A stretch of 64,000 nucleotides of DNA from Vibrio brasiliensis LMG 20546 (GTDB lineage: Bacteria > Pseudomonadota > Gammaproteobacteria > Enterobacterales > Vibrionaceae): positions 62,001 through 126,000 of the forward strand of contig NZ_AEVS01000035.1 in the NCBI RefSeq assembly GCF_000189255.1, written 5' to 3'. The translations under genes were made by a program, and so were the position numbers. Positions 20,285-29,721 of this stretch are shown here, in pieces. The notes beneath the pieces were generated by a model. It saw only the letters and a program-made list of their open reading frames with translations, searched no databases and had not been told where the DNA came from. Positions within the stretch are counted from its first letter, which is position 1; the number at the start of each line of letters is the position of its first letter.

Positions 20285-21388
20285 TTAGCTGATGAGCTTA
20301 GGTTGCTCATCACTTTCGCCGGCATGTTGCGGATCGAGCTGAATCGTCTGAGTTGGAAAGGCGATGTCGGCGCCATGCTGCTGAATAATGGCGTAGATCT
20401 GCAGCAGTACGTCCTGTTTCACTTCGTGGTAGCGAATCCAGTTGACCGTCTTAGTGAAGGTGTAGACTAGCAACGTCAATGACGATGGCGCAAAACCGTT
20501 AAAGTTAACGATCAAGGTTTGTTGGGCATCTATGTCCGGGTGATTCTCTAGCATCGATTTGATGTCTGAAACGATCACTTCAACCTTCGCGCCATCTTTA
20601 TAGCGGATGCCGATATTTTCGTTGATGCGTCGGTTGAGCATGCGGGACGGGTTCTCAACCACAATATTACTGAATACGGAGTTAGGGACGTAAATCGGAC
20701 GCTTATCAAAAGTGCGGATAATAGTCATACGCCAGCCGATTCTCTCGACTGTCCCTTCAATCTGACGATCGGGAGAACGAATCCAGTCTCCGACTTTAAA
20801 CGGACGGTCAAAGTAGATCATCATTCCGCCAAAGAAGTTAGAAAGTAGGTCTTTCGCTGCCAAACCGACAATTAAGCCACCAACACCACCAAAGGTCAGT
20901 AAACCAGACAGGCTGAGGCCAAACGCCTGCATGACGGTTAATGCACCTATGACGATAAAGAACAGCCGCGATACTTTGGCAACCGCTTGAACGGTTGTCT
21001 CGTCTCTATTTTTCTGGTTAAGCACGTACTCTTCGATGTTGTTAATCAAGCGCATCGTGATCCAGACAAAGATGCCAATAACCAATATCAGCTTCAAGGT
21101 GCTAAGCCAGTTGAGCTTGGTGCCCATATAGTCTTGCAAGATAAAGCCGAGAGAAATGGTCGCAGGCCAACACCAGATCAATGTGCTGACTGGAGTTTTT
21201 AGTGACAGCAGGGTGAGATCATCCCAATGAAAGCTGGTTTTACTGACTAGTATTTCGAGTCGACTGTAAACGATTCGCCAGGTTACCCAGGCGAAAAAGC
21301 TGGCGACGGTGATGAGCAACACATTGGTGTCCCAGCTTTGCAGCAGAGTCGCCAGTGGTTGAGGCAAATGTGTGATTAACTCGTTCAT
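20285..21388 (-). CDS. MscS-family mechanosensitive channel (YnaI-like)
   Basis: This inner-membrane channel protein opens under membrane tension during hypo-osmotic shock. The protein has 367 residues. Four to five N-terminal membrane helices are followed by the pore-lining TM3 region (GLSLSGLLTFGGVGGLIVGL), rich in Gly/Ala, then AAKDLLSNFFGGMMIYFDRPF and the beta domain (KVGDWIRSP). The extra N-terminal helices and length match YnaI/MscM-type members rather than the 286-residue MscS. It is divergent from ktrA, another osmoadaptation gene. The ATG at 21386-21388 has only a weak ribosome binding site. Confidence 0.9.
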   Translation of the reverse strand: MNELITHLPQPLATLLQSWDTNVLLITVASFFAWVTWRIVYSRLEILVSKTSFHWDDLTLLSLKTPVSTLIWCWPATISLGFILQDYMGTKLNWLSTLKLILVIGIFVWITMRLINNIEEYVLNQKNRDETTVQAVAKVSRLFFIVIGALTVMQAFGLSLSGLLTFGGVGGLIVGLAAKDLLSNFFGGMMIYFDRPFKVGDWIRSPDRQIEGTVERIGWRMTIIRTFDKRPIYVPNSVFSNIVVENPSRMLNRRINENIGIRYKDGAKVEVIVSDIKSMLENHPDIDAQQTLIVNFNGFAPSSLTLLVYTFTKTVNWIRYHEVKQDVLLQIYAIIQQHGADIAFPTQTIQLDPQHAGESDEQPKLIS

Positions 21389-21582
21389 TTTTAGCTCAAA
21401 TTCTATCTGTTGTTGAACAAGTATAAGGGTTTGCCTATACCCAAACTAGTGGGTTTGTGCTGGGGCGGGAATGAATACCGCGATTAAAGTTAAAAAGGTG
21501 TCAGAATTTCTCATTCAGTTTGATCCCTCACCGTGTCAGGAGCAAACTGCCACATCTTGTCGTTATGCATTAAGGTAAAACC

Positions 21583-22245
21583 ATGAAATCAGGTGATAAA
21601 CAGTATGCAGTTATCGGGTTAGGTCGCTTTGGTCTTTCCGTTTGTCAGGAACTTCAGCAAGCTGGCGCAGAGGTGTTGGCGATTGATATTGACGAAGACC
21701 GAGTTCGAGCGGTAGCCGGCTTTGTTAGTCAGGCTTTAGTTGCTAACTGCACCAATGAAGAAACGGTAGCAGAGCTTAGATTAAGTGACTATGACATGGT
21801 GATGGTCTCAATTGGTGCCGACGTCAACGCCAGTATCTTAACCACTTTGGTGGTAAAGGAAGCGGGTGTGAAAAATGTCTGGGTAAAAGCCAACGATAAA
21901 AAGCACTCCAAGATTTTACACAAGATCGGTGCTGATCACGTGATCATGCCTGAGCGCGATATGGGTGTGCGAGTTGCGCGCAAAATGCTTGATAGACGAG
22001 TCCTGGAGTTTCAGGAGTTAGGTTCAGATCTGGCGATGACGGAAATTGTTGTTGGCTCCCGCTTACTGGGTAAAACACTGGGCGACCTAGCCCTATGTAA
22101 AGAGCAGGGAGTACAGGTCTTAGGCTTCAAACGTGGACCAGATATTACTAAAGCACCGGAACTTGATCGTACTCTGGAGATTGGTGATCTGATAATTATT
22201 GCCGGGCCACGAGAGACCTTATCTAGAAAGCTGAGTTCGTTATGA
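21583..22245 (+). CDS. ktrA: Potassium uptake regulatory subunit KtrA
   Basis: This cytoplasmic RCK (KTN) regulatory ring subunit gates the KtrB potassium channel/transporter. The 220-residue length is typical. An N-terminal Rossmann fold with GLGRFG at 12-17 and the acidic strand end AIDIDED bind ATP/ADP or NAD(H). A C-terminal RCK_C domain starts at about residue 140 (MTEIVVGSRLLGKTLGDL). AAGG precedes the ATG at 21583. The stop overlaps the ktrB start (ATGA), giving translational coupling. The pair matches the KtrAB system described in Vibrio alginolyticus, which works in Na+-dependent K+ uptake. Confidence 0.95.
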   Translation: MKSGDKQYAVIGLGRFGLSVCQELQQAGAEVLAIDIDEDRVRAVAGFVSQALVANCTNEETVAELRLSDYDMVMVSIGADVNASILTTLVVKEAGVKNVWVKANDKKHSKILHKIGADHVIMPERDMGVRVARKMLDRRVLEFQELGSDLAMTEIVVGSRLLGKTLGDLALCKEQGVQVLGFKRGPDITKAPELDRTLEIGDLIIIAGPRETLSRKLSSL

Positions 22246-23609
22246 GTCCGTTTCAGCGCAGGGATCTTTTCTATGCGTTAGACGCGCAGCAAAAGCAGAC
22301 TAAGGGCTCTGAGCCAAGAGTCATCCTACTCAGCTTTCTTGGTGTGCTTTTGCCATCCGCGGTGTTGCTGACGTTGCCAGTATTTTCTGTCACCGGGCTT
22401 TCGATTACTGACGCTCTGTTTACGGCTACCTCCGCAATCAGTGTGACAGGCCTGGGGGTTGTTGATACCGGCCAGCACTTTACCTTGGCGGGTAAGATCT
22501 TGTTGATGTTGCTAATGCAAATTGGTGGATTGGGTCAAATGACTCTATCTGCCGTCCTTCTCTATATGTTTGGTGTTCGCCTTACGTTGAAGCAACAAGC
22601 TCTGGCTAAAGATGCGTTGGGTCAGGATCGAAGAGTAAACCTTCGATTGCTGGTAAAACGCATCATCATTTTTGCCTGCATCGCTGAGATGATTGGTTTT
22701 ATTGTTCTTGCTGTTCGTTGGGTTCCGGAAATGGGCTGGGGACAAGGGCTGTTTTATGCTTTATTTCACGCTATCTCCGCTTTTAATAATGCTGGGTTTG
22801 CGTTGTTTTCTGACAGCATGATGAGCTTTGTTGATGATCCGTTGGTGATATTTACTCTGGCTGCACTGTTTATTTTTGGCGGTTTAGGATTCACTGTGGT
22901 AGGTGATGTTTCGAGTAACTGGAGAGGTGGATTTCGTTGTTTGCAATTGCACACAAAAATCATGTTAGTTGCCACTCCTGCGCTACTTATGCTGGGGACG
23001 CTATTGTTTTGGTTACTAGAGAAGACCAACCCCAATACCATGGCGGAACTCGCTCCTTCGGGTCAGTGGCTGGCGGCCTTTTTCCAGTCAGCAAGTGCCC
23101 GGACTGCAGGTTTTAATAGTGTCGACTTGTCCCAGTTTACTCAACCTGCCTTACTCGTAATGATCATCTTGATGTTAATCGGTGCTGGTTCAACATCAAC
23201 TGGTGGTGGCATCAAGGTATCCACATTTGCTGTTGCTTTTGTCGCAACATGGAGCTTCTTGCGTCAGAAAAAACATGTCGTCATGTTCAAGCGTACCGTT
23301 GGCTGGCCAGTTGTGACCAAATCATTGGCAATCATAGTCGTTAGCGGCGCGATTCTGACTATTGCGATGTTTTTACTGATGATTACTGAGCAGGCTAGCT
23401 TTGACAAAGTAATGTTTGAAACTATCTCTGCGTTTGCCACTGTTGGTCTGACAGCCGGTCTGACAGCGGAGTTATCGGAGCCGGGTAAATACATCATGAT
23501 AGTTGTAATGGTGATAGGCCGAATCGGACCACTGACACTTGCTTACATGCTGGCGCGTCCAGAACCAAGCTTAGTTAAGCACCCAGAGGGAATGGTGCTC
23601 ACGGGGTAG
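22242..23609 (+). CDS. ktrB: Potassium uptake transmembrane subunit KtrB
   Basis: This K+-translocating membrane subunit has 455 residues and four repeated M1-P-M2 units. The filter-region glycines are visible in TSAISVTGLGV, FNNAGFALF, SARTAGFN and ISAFATVGLTAGLT. A Gly-rich loop in the third unit (IGAGSTSTGGGIK) matches the flexible gate region known in KtrB/TrkH proteins. It overlaps ktrA by 4 bp and is transcribed with it. Length and order are as expected for KtrAB. Confidence 0.95.
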   Translation: MSPFQRRDLFYALDAQQKQTKGSEPRVILLSFLGVLLPSAVLLTLPVFSVTGLSITDALFTATSAISVTGLGVVDTGQHFTLAGKILLMLLMQIGGLGQMTLSAVLLYMFGVRLTLKQQALAKDALGQDRRVNLRLLVKRIIIFACIAEMIGFIVLAVRWVPEMGWGQGLFYALFHAISAFNNAGFALFSDSMMSFVDDPLVIFTLAALFIFGGLGFTVVGDVSSNWRGGFRCLQLHTKIMLVATPALLMLGTLLFWLLEKTNPNTMAELAPSGQWLAAFFQSASARTAGFNSVDLSQFTQPALLVMIILMLIGAGSTSTGGGIKVSTFAVAFVATWSFLRQKKHVVMFKRTVGWPVVTKSLAIIVVSGAILTIAMFLLMITEQASFDKVMFETISAFATVGLTAGLTAELSEPGKYIMIVVMVIGRIGPLTLAYMLARPEPSLVKHPEGMVLTG

Positions 23610-23613
23610 AGGG

Positions 23614-24090
23614 CTATTTATTACCAAAATGGTCAGAAAGGGCGGCGCGGCGATTCTTCGCTGAACCGCCTCCTTGCATATCAATCGTATTCTCAAATCC
23701 TTCTTTGATGAACCGCTGAGTAGGGCTGTTGGGTTCCAAACGTCTCAGTTGTGGAGAATCGAATGTCCCCGCAATCTGATAAACAGACTTGCCACCACCT
23801 GTTTTGACCGTCACCCGTTTACCATCAAACTCAAAGTTAGTCGCGATTAATCTGTTGTTTCGATAAACCCCTTGTGCGTTCAGGGTTAGGACTTCGGTTT
23901 GATACGGAGGTGCACCGACTTCAATCCATCGACCATAAACATGTTTTGGATGAATATAGTCCTGATAGCTGAAGTAAAGCAGGCTGGCAAAGCCAAGTGC
24001 TAATAATACAAAGACGATGGCAGCGGCGGATTTTATGGCAGAACTCTTAGTCATAACAGCAGGTCGTCGCTTTTGAGATGAATACAGCAT
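23614..24090 (-). CDS. DUF2850 family membrane-anchored protein
   Basis: This protein of unknown function has 158 residues, or 146 if it starts at the internal ATG at 24052-24054; neither start has a good ribosome binding site. One N-terminal membrane helix (AAAIVFVLLALGFASLLYF) is followed by a soluble, probably periplasmic domain with the pattern YGRWIEVGAP...GVYRNNRLIATNFEFDG. The family appears to be vibrio-specific. A paralogue with the same pattern lies at 58183-58533. The gene converges on ktrB with a 4-bp gap. Confidence 0.7.
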   Translation of the reverse strand: MLYSSQKRRPAVMTKSSAIKSAAAIVFVLLALGFASLLYFSYQDYIHPKHVYGRWIEVGAPPYQTEVLTLNAQGVYRNNRLIATNFEFDGKRVTVKTGGGKSVYQIAGTFDSPQLRRLEPNSPTQRFIKEGFENTIDMQGGGSAKNRRAALSDHFGNK

Positions 24091-24429
24091 TAAGCTTGCA
24101 AAGGTTTAGAGCGTAACATGATATTGCTTTGTTAATCTTTGAACCTCTGCCCAAATATTAATGTACGAAAACTGGTCTATTACCTAAAGTTTAGCTGACC
24201 TGGCGATGCTGGTTCCATTATGGAGGTTAAATTTGGATTTCTATTTTTTTGTAGATAGTTCTCTTAGTGGTTTGTAGATTGCCAGATTTAATCTTGGTTT
24301 ACTTGTTATGAGGTAGTGGATAATCCACTTAAACACTGGGCTCTGCATCTGGATATTAGTTGCTGACTTTAAGTAATTCCTATAAAACAAGGACTTTGCT
24401 TCTATGACGAAATATCCACGGAGAATGAA
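24091..24429. other. Intergenic region without a recognised gene
   Basis: This 339-bp AT-rich stretch lies between the divergent DUF2850 gene and ppnP. A GGAG ribosome binding site for ppnP is at 24419-24422. No tRNA, repeat or strong palindrome is seen. Confidence 0.6.
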
Positions 24430-24714
24430 ATGATCAAAGCAAACAGCTATTTTGAAGGACAAGTACAGTCGTTAGGTTTTTCTCAGCAAGACGGTGAGTC
24501 GAGTGTTGGTGTGATGGCACCTGGTGAGTATACCTTTGGTACTGCGGCTGCTGAGCGTATGACTGTGGTTAAAGGTGCACTTACCGTTAAGCTGGCAGGC
24601 GAGCAGGAGTGGGTAACTTATGAAGCGGGATCATCTTTTAACGTAGAAAGTGACTCTTCATTTGATCTTAAAGTCGCTGTTGCAACGGCTTATCTTTGTG
24701 AATATTTGAGCTAA
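24430..24714 (+). CDS. ppnP: Pyrimidine/purine nucleoside phosphorylase PpnP
   Basis: This small cytoplasmic cupin-fold enzyme phosphorolyses a broad range of nucleosides to base plus ribose 1-phosphate. The 94-residue length is exactly typical of the PpnP (YaiE, UPF0345) family. Family blocks are [31 protein letters not shown] and [16 protein letters not shown]. The ATG is preceded by GGAG. A loose inverted repeat (GGCCTGA / TCAGGCC, 24723-24753) follows the gene without a T tract. It appears monocistronic. Confidence 0.92.
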   Translation: MIKANSYFEGQVQSLGFSQQDGESSVGVMAPGEYTFGTAAAERMTVVKGALTVKLAGEQEWVTYEAGSSFNVESDSSFDLKVAVATAYLCEYLS

Positions 24715-25006
24715 TCAATCATGGCCTGATGTATCCTCAGTGTTACTCAGGCCTGTTCAATATGACACTCAAATTGCGACAGTGACTGCCACCTGACATT
24801 AACTTTTTCCATTGTTAAATAAAATCAATCCCTTACCTCTGAGTTATGTGCTGGCATATAACTTGCTGCTTGTTAAATAGGCCAATGAGGCCAGAAGGTT
24901 TAAATAAATAATCGAAAATTCCGAATTTAACGTCAGTTATTATCAGTTTTATTAGTGTAACTATTGGCTATACTTAGAATTGATATTCAGCTGAGAGGAG
25001 GTGCTT

Positions 25007-25294
25007 ATGGCTGTTGTACCAAAACACACTGACTCCCATAGTCGTTACGATCCAAGTAAGGAGTTAACGGCAGATCAACTTCACCGTTTCGGTAAAGTTG
25101 CACAAAAAGCGCAAAAGCGTCGTGAAGAGGAAGTCGAAAGAGGAACTATCGCTGCAACTGCTCGAGCTGCGAAAGCGGCGGCGCTGCGCCCGGTAGTGAC
25201 CCCAAAACGTGATAAACCTAATACAGTCCGTTATGCCGCATGGATGTTGGTAGTCATGGCGCTATCGCTATGGCTTATGTACATGACCCGTTAA
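25007..25294 (+). CDS. Small conserved protein with a C-terminal membrane helix
   Basis: I do not recognise this 95-residue protein. It has a charged, Lys/Arg/Glu/Ala-rich, probably helical middle (about residues 25-60) and one C-terminal membrane segment (YAAWMLVVMALSLWLMYM), which suggests a tail-anchored inner-membrane protein. The start is fixed by a strong GAGGAGG site at 24995-25001, 5 bp before the ATG. The gene overlaps the convergent diguanylate cyclase gene by about 20 bp at their 3' ends. Confidence 0.75.
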   Translation: MAVVPKHTDSHSRYDPSKELTADQLHRFGKVAQKAQKRREEEVERGTIAATARAAKAAALRPVVTPKRDKPNTVRYAAWMLVVMALSLWLMYMTR

Positions 25295-26447
25295 ACTTTT
25301 TTATGGGAGTAACACTCGCTAAGTCCGCCTTATCATGACTACTAAGAGGTGAAGTGTAATCCCCACGGTAGAATCTATATTGGTTCTTTCCCTTGTGTTT
25401 AGCGGCATACATCGCTTTGTCTGCGCAGCGCGTTAACTCCGGCAGGGTGGCTGCATCTTGAGGGTATAACGCAACGCCTGCGCTCACTGTCAATTCATTG
25501 ATACGCTCTGTTGACTGATAGTTGCCAGAAAATAGATGGCATATACGTTTCAGGATGCCTTCTAAGTCCTTAATTGAATTCACGTCATACAATAAAAGCA
25601 CAAACTCATCGCCGGCAAATCGAGCAATTGAGTAATCATGGCGGTCGGTTTGTCGGTCTTTGTTACGAATATTATTTTTCAGACGGTTAGCGAGATGTTG
25701 CAAAACGCGGTCTCCCACGTCATGGCCGTAGGTATCGTTTATCGACTTGAAATTATCGATATCAAGGAACACCATTGCCGTGACCTTATTGCTACTTTTC
25801 TGCTCTTCAAGCTTTCCTGCAGCCCAGTTTTCAAAACTCCATCGGTTGGCGAGACCTGTCAGTTGATCCAGGTAGGCCAGATCTTCAATACCTTCCTGAT
25901 AAAGCTCCTGAACATACTTCATTACCTTGGAGTAATAATAAGCCGCTACGTTACACAGTATACAAAGTGCGAGTAAGCTAAGTACAAACCGACCTTGCGA
26001 AGCATCAGTATTGTAAGGCACCGTCTGAGTAAAAAGCACCGCGAGTAGAGTCACTGTACAAAAGCCAAAGCTTAATATAGCGCCAACTCTGAAGTTATTA
26101 GCAAAGATAAGCACAGCAACAATGGGATAGAGCCACAGTAAACGGTCAGCGACATGATCACCGTAAAGAATCAGCAACACACCTTGGAAAAGCAGGATAC
26201 CACTTAAAATTAAATCACAATGGTTGTTGCGTTGATGTTTGAACAAGTAGTAGAGGTTGAGGGTAAGTACAGTTGCTGAGAACAAGTTAATCGAAGCAAA
26301 GAAGTAATCATGAGTAGCGAATCTCAAAACACTATAGCCAATCAGGATAAGAACCGATATGACAGAACACAGCAATACCAGCTTACTCTTACGAGTCGCT
26401 CTGATATCGGCCATTTCAGCAATCTGTCGTCCAGCAAATTGTGGCAT
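25275..26447 (-). CDS. Membrane diguanylate cyclase with AGDEF active-site variant
   Basis: This inner-membrane enzyme is predicted to make c-di-GMP from two GTP. From the ATG at 26445-26447 it has 390 residues. About six N-terminal membrane helices (residues ~22-180) form a MASE-like sensor. A coiled linker then leads to a GGDEF domain starting near DLAYLDQLTGLANR. The signature reads AGDEF (residues 278-282), a variant that retains activity in at least one V. cholerae enzyme. The usual inhibitory RxxD site reads RHDY, so feedback inhibition is probably lost. A longer start at 26483 is possible but lacks support. The substrate-binding DxDxFK motif (DIDNFKSIND) is intact. Confidence 0.9.
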   Translation of the reverse strand: MPQFAGRQIAEMADIRATRKSKLVLLCSVISVLILIGYSVLRFATHDYFFASINLFSATVLTLNLYYLFKHQRNNHCDLILSGILLFQGVLLILYGDHVADRLLWLYPIVAVLIFANNFRVGAILSFGFCTVTLLAVLFTQTVPYNTDASQGRFVLSLLALCILCNVAAYYYSKVMKYVQELYQEGIEDLAYLDQLTGLANRWSFENWAAGKLEEQKSSNKVTAMVFLDIDNFKSINDTYGHDVGDRVLQHLANRLKNNIRNKDRQTDRHDYSIARFAGDEFVLLLYDVNSIKDLEGILKRICHLFSGNYQSTERINELTVSAGVALYPQDAATLPELTRCADKAMYAAKHKGKNQYRFYRGDYTSPLSSHDKADLASVTPIKKFNGSCT

Positions 26448-26780
26448 ATAGTAGTTATCCTTTGCACATAGTCCCTCAAGCAAAGTCTAGAAGAAATTTT
26501 AAAGTCTGAAGCAGCCATAAATTTTGCAAAATTCAGGTTCTTCATATATTTATGTGAAATGAGTTTCTTATCTGGGGCGAAGGAAAGTCTTTATAATGAA
26601 TTTTGACGCATATATAAGCCACTGTATTAATGCGTAAATTATTAATTATGATGGATTATTGACGGAATGTGATGTTTATCAGTAAGTTGGAATCGTTATG
26701 GAACATGATGTACTTATAATAAATAAATCTATCAGTTTCTGAAATTTTCGTGCGCTGGCTCGCTTTAATATTGGATGGCG
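26448..26780. other. Intergenic region without a recognised gene
   Basis: This AT-rich gap lies upstream of the diguanylate cyclase gene (minus strand) and downstream of the DUF3541 gene. It should contain the cyclase promoter, but no clear -35/-10 pair or repeat was found. Confidence 0.5.
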
Positions 26781-26807
26781 AAAAACAGCCCTGACGAGCA
26801 GGGCTGT
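26781..26807 (-). terminator. Terminator after the DUF3541 gene
   Basis: The 9-bp stem ACAGCCCTG/CAGGGCTGT is followed by five Ts on the minus strand. It lies 13 bp after the stop codon of the 26821-27891 gene. Confidence 0.9.
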
Positions 26808-26820
26808 ACCGAATGTGGTG

Positions 26821-27891
26821 TTATTGTGGCACAAGGCCATAAGGTAGGTTGGAGAATACTTTTGGCTGTCCTTTCACCGTAGGAGCTTCGTTGACCTTCT
26901 GCCAGTCAAGCAACATGATAGCAAGCACGTTGCGGTGCTCCCCATAAGTTATATCGAAATCGCCAGTTACGGACGGAATCATCCCCTTGTCGAGGTTGAT
27001 CGATTTCTGGATTGCATAGCGGGTTTTTTCTACCACAGGGTCATTTTCCAGACCCGCAAGTAAGAAGGTAATGCCAACTTCGGCAATAACGTCTTCTTTT
27101 GCTCGAATTAGAATCGTGTCGATATTGCGGCGGAAATAGTCGTAGATCCACTGGTGTTGCTGTTCACTAACCTGATGTTGATAGTACTCTGAATCACCAA
27201 AGATGATGTGAGTCATACCGTAGAGTTTGTTGCCATACTGCTGTTTTGATAGCTTTTTATCTTGGACATCTGGATAAGCTTGTTTAAATGCAGTGGTAAA
27301 TTCATTAACTACGTCTTGCTCGCCAAGCTGTCTTAGCCAGTAGACCTGGTTGGCTAGTTGAGCCGCCCACGCCTTTATCATCTCTTCATCCGAGGCATAC
27401 TTCTTGAAATCATAGCGACGAATCACTTCACGCAGTTTCGCGTCTTGTTTGTGCTTTAGGCCGTATTCATTCGCACGCGCCATTGAACCGAGCAGGTCAA
27501 CGCCGAGATAGAGATACTCTGGCATATGTTTGGTGACGTTATAACGCCTGACACTTCTCTCATCCGTTTCATCGACATACCCAGAGAGACGCTTTTCTGA
27601 GTAAAGCAGGATTTGTTCAGGGGTATTTACTTCTGCGGCAAACCTATTAAGTCGACTCGCTACACGAGCCATGTCACTCCACACCGCAGCCGAGTATTTG
27701 TCATCCAGAGTCTGACGATACATACGCAAACCATAATGGCCTTCTTTGAAAGCGGGCAGTGTGTAGAGCTGGCTTTCGTAGGTATTACGAATCACATCTG
27801 CCGATGCTTCGAAGCTCGTGTCATTGGTTGCTGCGACAGATGTGTGAGAAAGGACAACGCCGAGGCATAGCCCTAAGAGCTTCTTATGCAT
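26821..27891 (-). CDS. Exported protein of the DUF3541 type
   Basis: This 356-residue protein of unknown function starts with a clear signal peptide (MHKKLLGLCLGVVLSHTSVAA), so it is periplasmic or secreted. The mature part is rich in Tyr, Arg and charged residues and predicted largely helical (for example EYLYLGVDLLGSMARANEYG), with no catalytic motif that I recognise. The assignment to DUF3541, a family found in vibrios and relatives, is from recall and moderately sure. It is monocistronic with its own terminator. Confidence 0.7.
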   Translation of the reverse strand: MHKKLLGLCLGVVLSHTSVAATNDTSFEASADVIRNTYESQLYTLPAFKEGHYGLRMYRQTLDDKYSAAVWSDMARVASRLNRFAAEVNTPEQILLYSEKRLSGYVDETDERSVRRYNVTKHMPEYLYLGVDLLGSMARANEYGLKHKQDAKLREVIRRYDFKKYASDEEMIKAWAAQLANQVYWLRQLGEQDVVNEFTTAFKQAYPDVQDKKLSKQQYGNKLYGMTHIIFGDSEYYQHQVSEQQHQWIYDYFRRNIDTILIRAKEDVIAEVGITFLLAGLENDPVVEKTRYAIQKSINLDKGMIPSVTGDFDITYGEHRNVLAIMLLDWQKVNEAPTVKGQPKVFSNLPYGLVPQ

Positions 27892-28274
27892 GGTCTAACC
27901 TTTACAAAGTGATGTGATGATATTATGGCAGGATATCAGGTATTGCTTACTCAAATGTAAGCTAATGGTCAGATATGAGTAATATTTGAATACTTACATT
28001 ATCGCTACATAAGTGTTGAGGTCATTATCACTTCTTGTCTGGAACAAGAGTGCTAAACGGCTATTTTTGCCACTTGAAGAGGGTGTTTGTTCGATAGGGT
28101 GCAAATAAATCAGCTGTTTTAATAATATATTTGTAGTTAATTGGTGAAGTTTCGAGCGATTTAATGTACTTTTTATATAACTAATTTTAATAATAATTAA
28201 CGCTTGCAGGCATTGAAATCTAGTTCGTTGGGACTAAGTTCGCTCAAGTAGATGTGAGTAGTTGTGGGGGATGA
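27892..28274. other. Intergenic region without a recognised gene
   Basis: This 383-bp AT-rich gap separates two divergently transcribed genes (DUF3541 and the CHASE-GGDEF protein). The GGGGG at 28266-28270 is the likely ribosome binding site of the latter. No RNA gene or strong palindrome is seen. Confidence 0.55.
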
Positions 28275-29633
28275 ATGGCCTATCATAAGGGCAGGCAGCA
28301 TTATATTAATGCGCTGTTTTTGATGACCTTTATATTTTTCGTTGGGCTGATTGAGTCTATTGATCAGAGCCAGAAGACCTTTTTGCGTGATAGTTTGCTT
28401 GCGCGTGCCAAAGAAGAGTTGTCCATTGTTCGCTCAGAACTAGAAGCTGCGATTGTCTCTGATATTTACGTAGCCAATGGCCTTTCAGCATTAGTCGCAT
28501 CGGCTCCTGATTTTGAGTTCTCAGGCTGGGATTTGATCGCATCAAGCATTATGCGTAAGAGTAATCATGTCCAGCTGTTAGGATTAGCTCCAGACGATGT
28601 GGTGGACTATGTTTATCCTCTCGAAGGTAATGAAGCTGTTTTAGGACTTAATTATCGCAATATTCCGAGCCAATGGCGCTCGGTTAAAAAAGCTCAGGAA
28701 ATCCAAGAGATCTTTATATCCGGGCCAGTTAACCTTGTGCAGGGAGGCCGGGCTCTTATCGCGCGAGTACCCATTTTTTCTGATCCTCCATACAACACTA
28801 AGTATTGGGGTGTATGTAGTGTCGTGATTTCTCTCGACTCACTCTTTTCTGAGGCGGGTATCGCTTCATTTGAGCATCGCTATAACCTTGCTATTCGTGG
28901 CACAGACAGCTCCGGGGCAGATGGCGAGATATTTTATGGTTACCAAACCACTTTTGATCAGGCTTTTGCATCTGAATCCGTTCACTTTCCTTATGGAAGC
29001 TGGCAAATAGCGGCATCTACCAAAAATGACTTATTGGATAGTGGTAAGTGGTACCGTGTTCACGCTGTGAGATTGCTTGGTTATCCGATGATCATCATGT
29101 TGGTACTGGCATTTATCGCTACTTATCGACTTTACACTGCCGCGAATGATCGAGCCTTACATGATGAACTGACTCGCTTACCGAATCGTCGTTACTTTAT
29201 GTACACCTTTGGTGAACACTTTAATGCCGTGAAAAAGAGTGCAAGTAGTGACTCATTTGCCATTCTCAATATCGATCTGGATAAGTTTAAGGCAATTAAC
29301 GATACCTACGGACACGCTGCGGGCGATAAGGTCCTGATTGCAACCGCAGAGCGTTTGAAGAGCGTTCTTAGAGCTTCTGATGTCGTTGCTCGGATGGGGG
29401 GAGATGAGTTCCTAATCTTGCTTCCGAGAATTGAAAGTAGCGACGATATTGATGTGATTAATATCGAACTACAAAAAGCAGTTTGTCATACGCCAGTTAT
29501 TTACGACCAACACCTTATCAATCTTCGGGTTAGTGTGGGATACGCTATTTATGATCCGGCTTTCGAAGATATAGAAGAGATGTTCAAGCTTGCTGATAGC
29601 AGAATGTACGAAGAAAAACGTCGTCAGAGCTAA
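28275..29633 (+). CDS. Diguanylate cyclase with periplasmic CHASE sensor
   Basis: This 452-residue inner-membrane c-di-GMP synthase has a first membrane helix at ~12-28. A periplasmic CHASE domain follows (residues ~70-235; hallmark YPLEGNEAVLGLN at 114-126), then a second helix at ~269-286 and a GGDEF domain from ~295. The active-site loop is intact (GGDEF, 375-379), as is DLDKFKAIND. The inhibitory I-site RASD is present at 366-369, so product feedback is expected, unlike the other cyclase at 25.3 kb. CHASE domains sense small extracellular ligands; the ligand is unknown. A G-rich site at 28266-28270 precedes the ATG. Confidence 0.93.
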   Translation: MAYHKGRQHYINALFLMTFIFFVGLIESIDQSQKTFLRDSLLARAKEELSIVRSELEAAIVSDIYVANGLSALVASAPDFEFSGWDLIASSIMRKSNHVQLLGLAPDDVVDYVYPLEGNEAVLGLNYRNIPSQWRSVKKAQEIQEIFISGPVNLVQGGRALIARVPIFSDPPYNTKYWGVCSVVISLDSLFSEAGIASFEHRYNLAIRGTDSSGADGEIFYGYQTTFDQAFASESVHFPYGSWQIAASTKNDLLDSGKWYRVHAVRLLGYPMIIMLVLAFIATYRLYTAANDRALHDELTRLPNRRYFMYTFGEHFNAVKKSASSDSFAILNIDLDKFKAINDTYGHAAGDKVLIATAERLKSVLRASDVVARMGGDEFLILLPRIESSDDIDVINIELQKAVCHTPVIYDQHLINLRVSVGYAIYDPAFEDIEEMFKLADSRMYEEKRRQS

Positions 29634-29721
29634 AGAGTTCTCACAAAAAGAGATTTTACCGCTGCAATGCTGGTAAACCCATGCTATAGAAATAGTAAAG
29701 GAGTTTATTAGGTATACGAGT

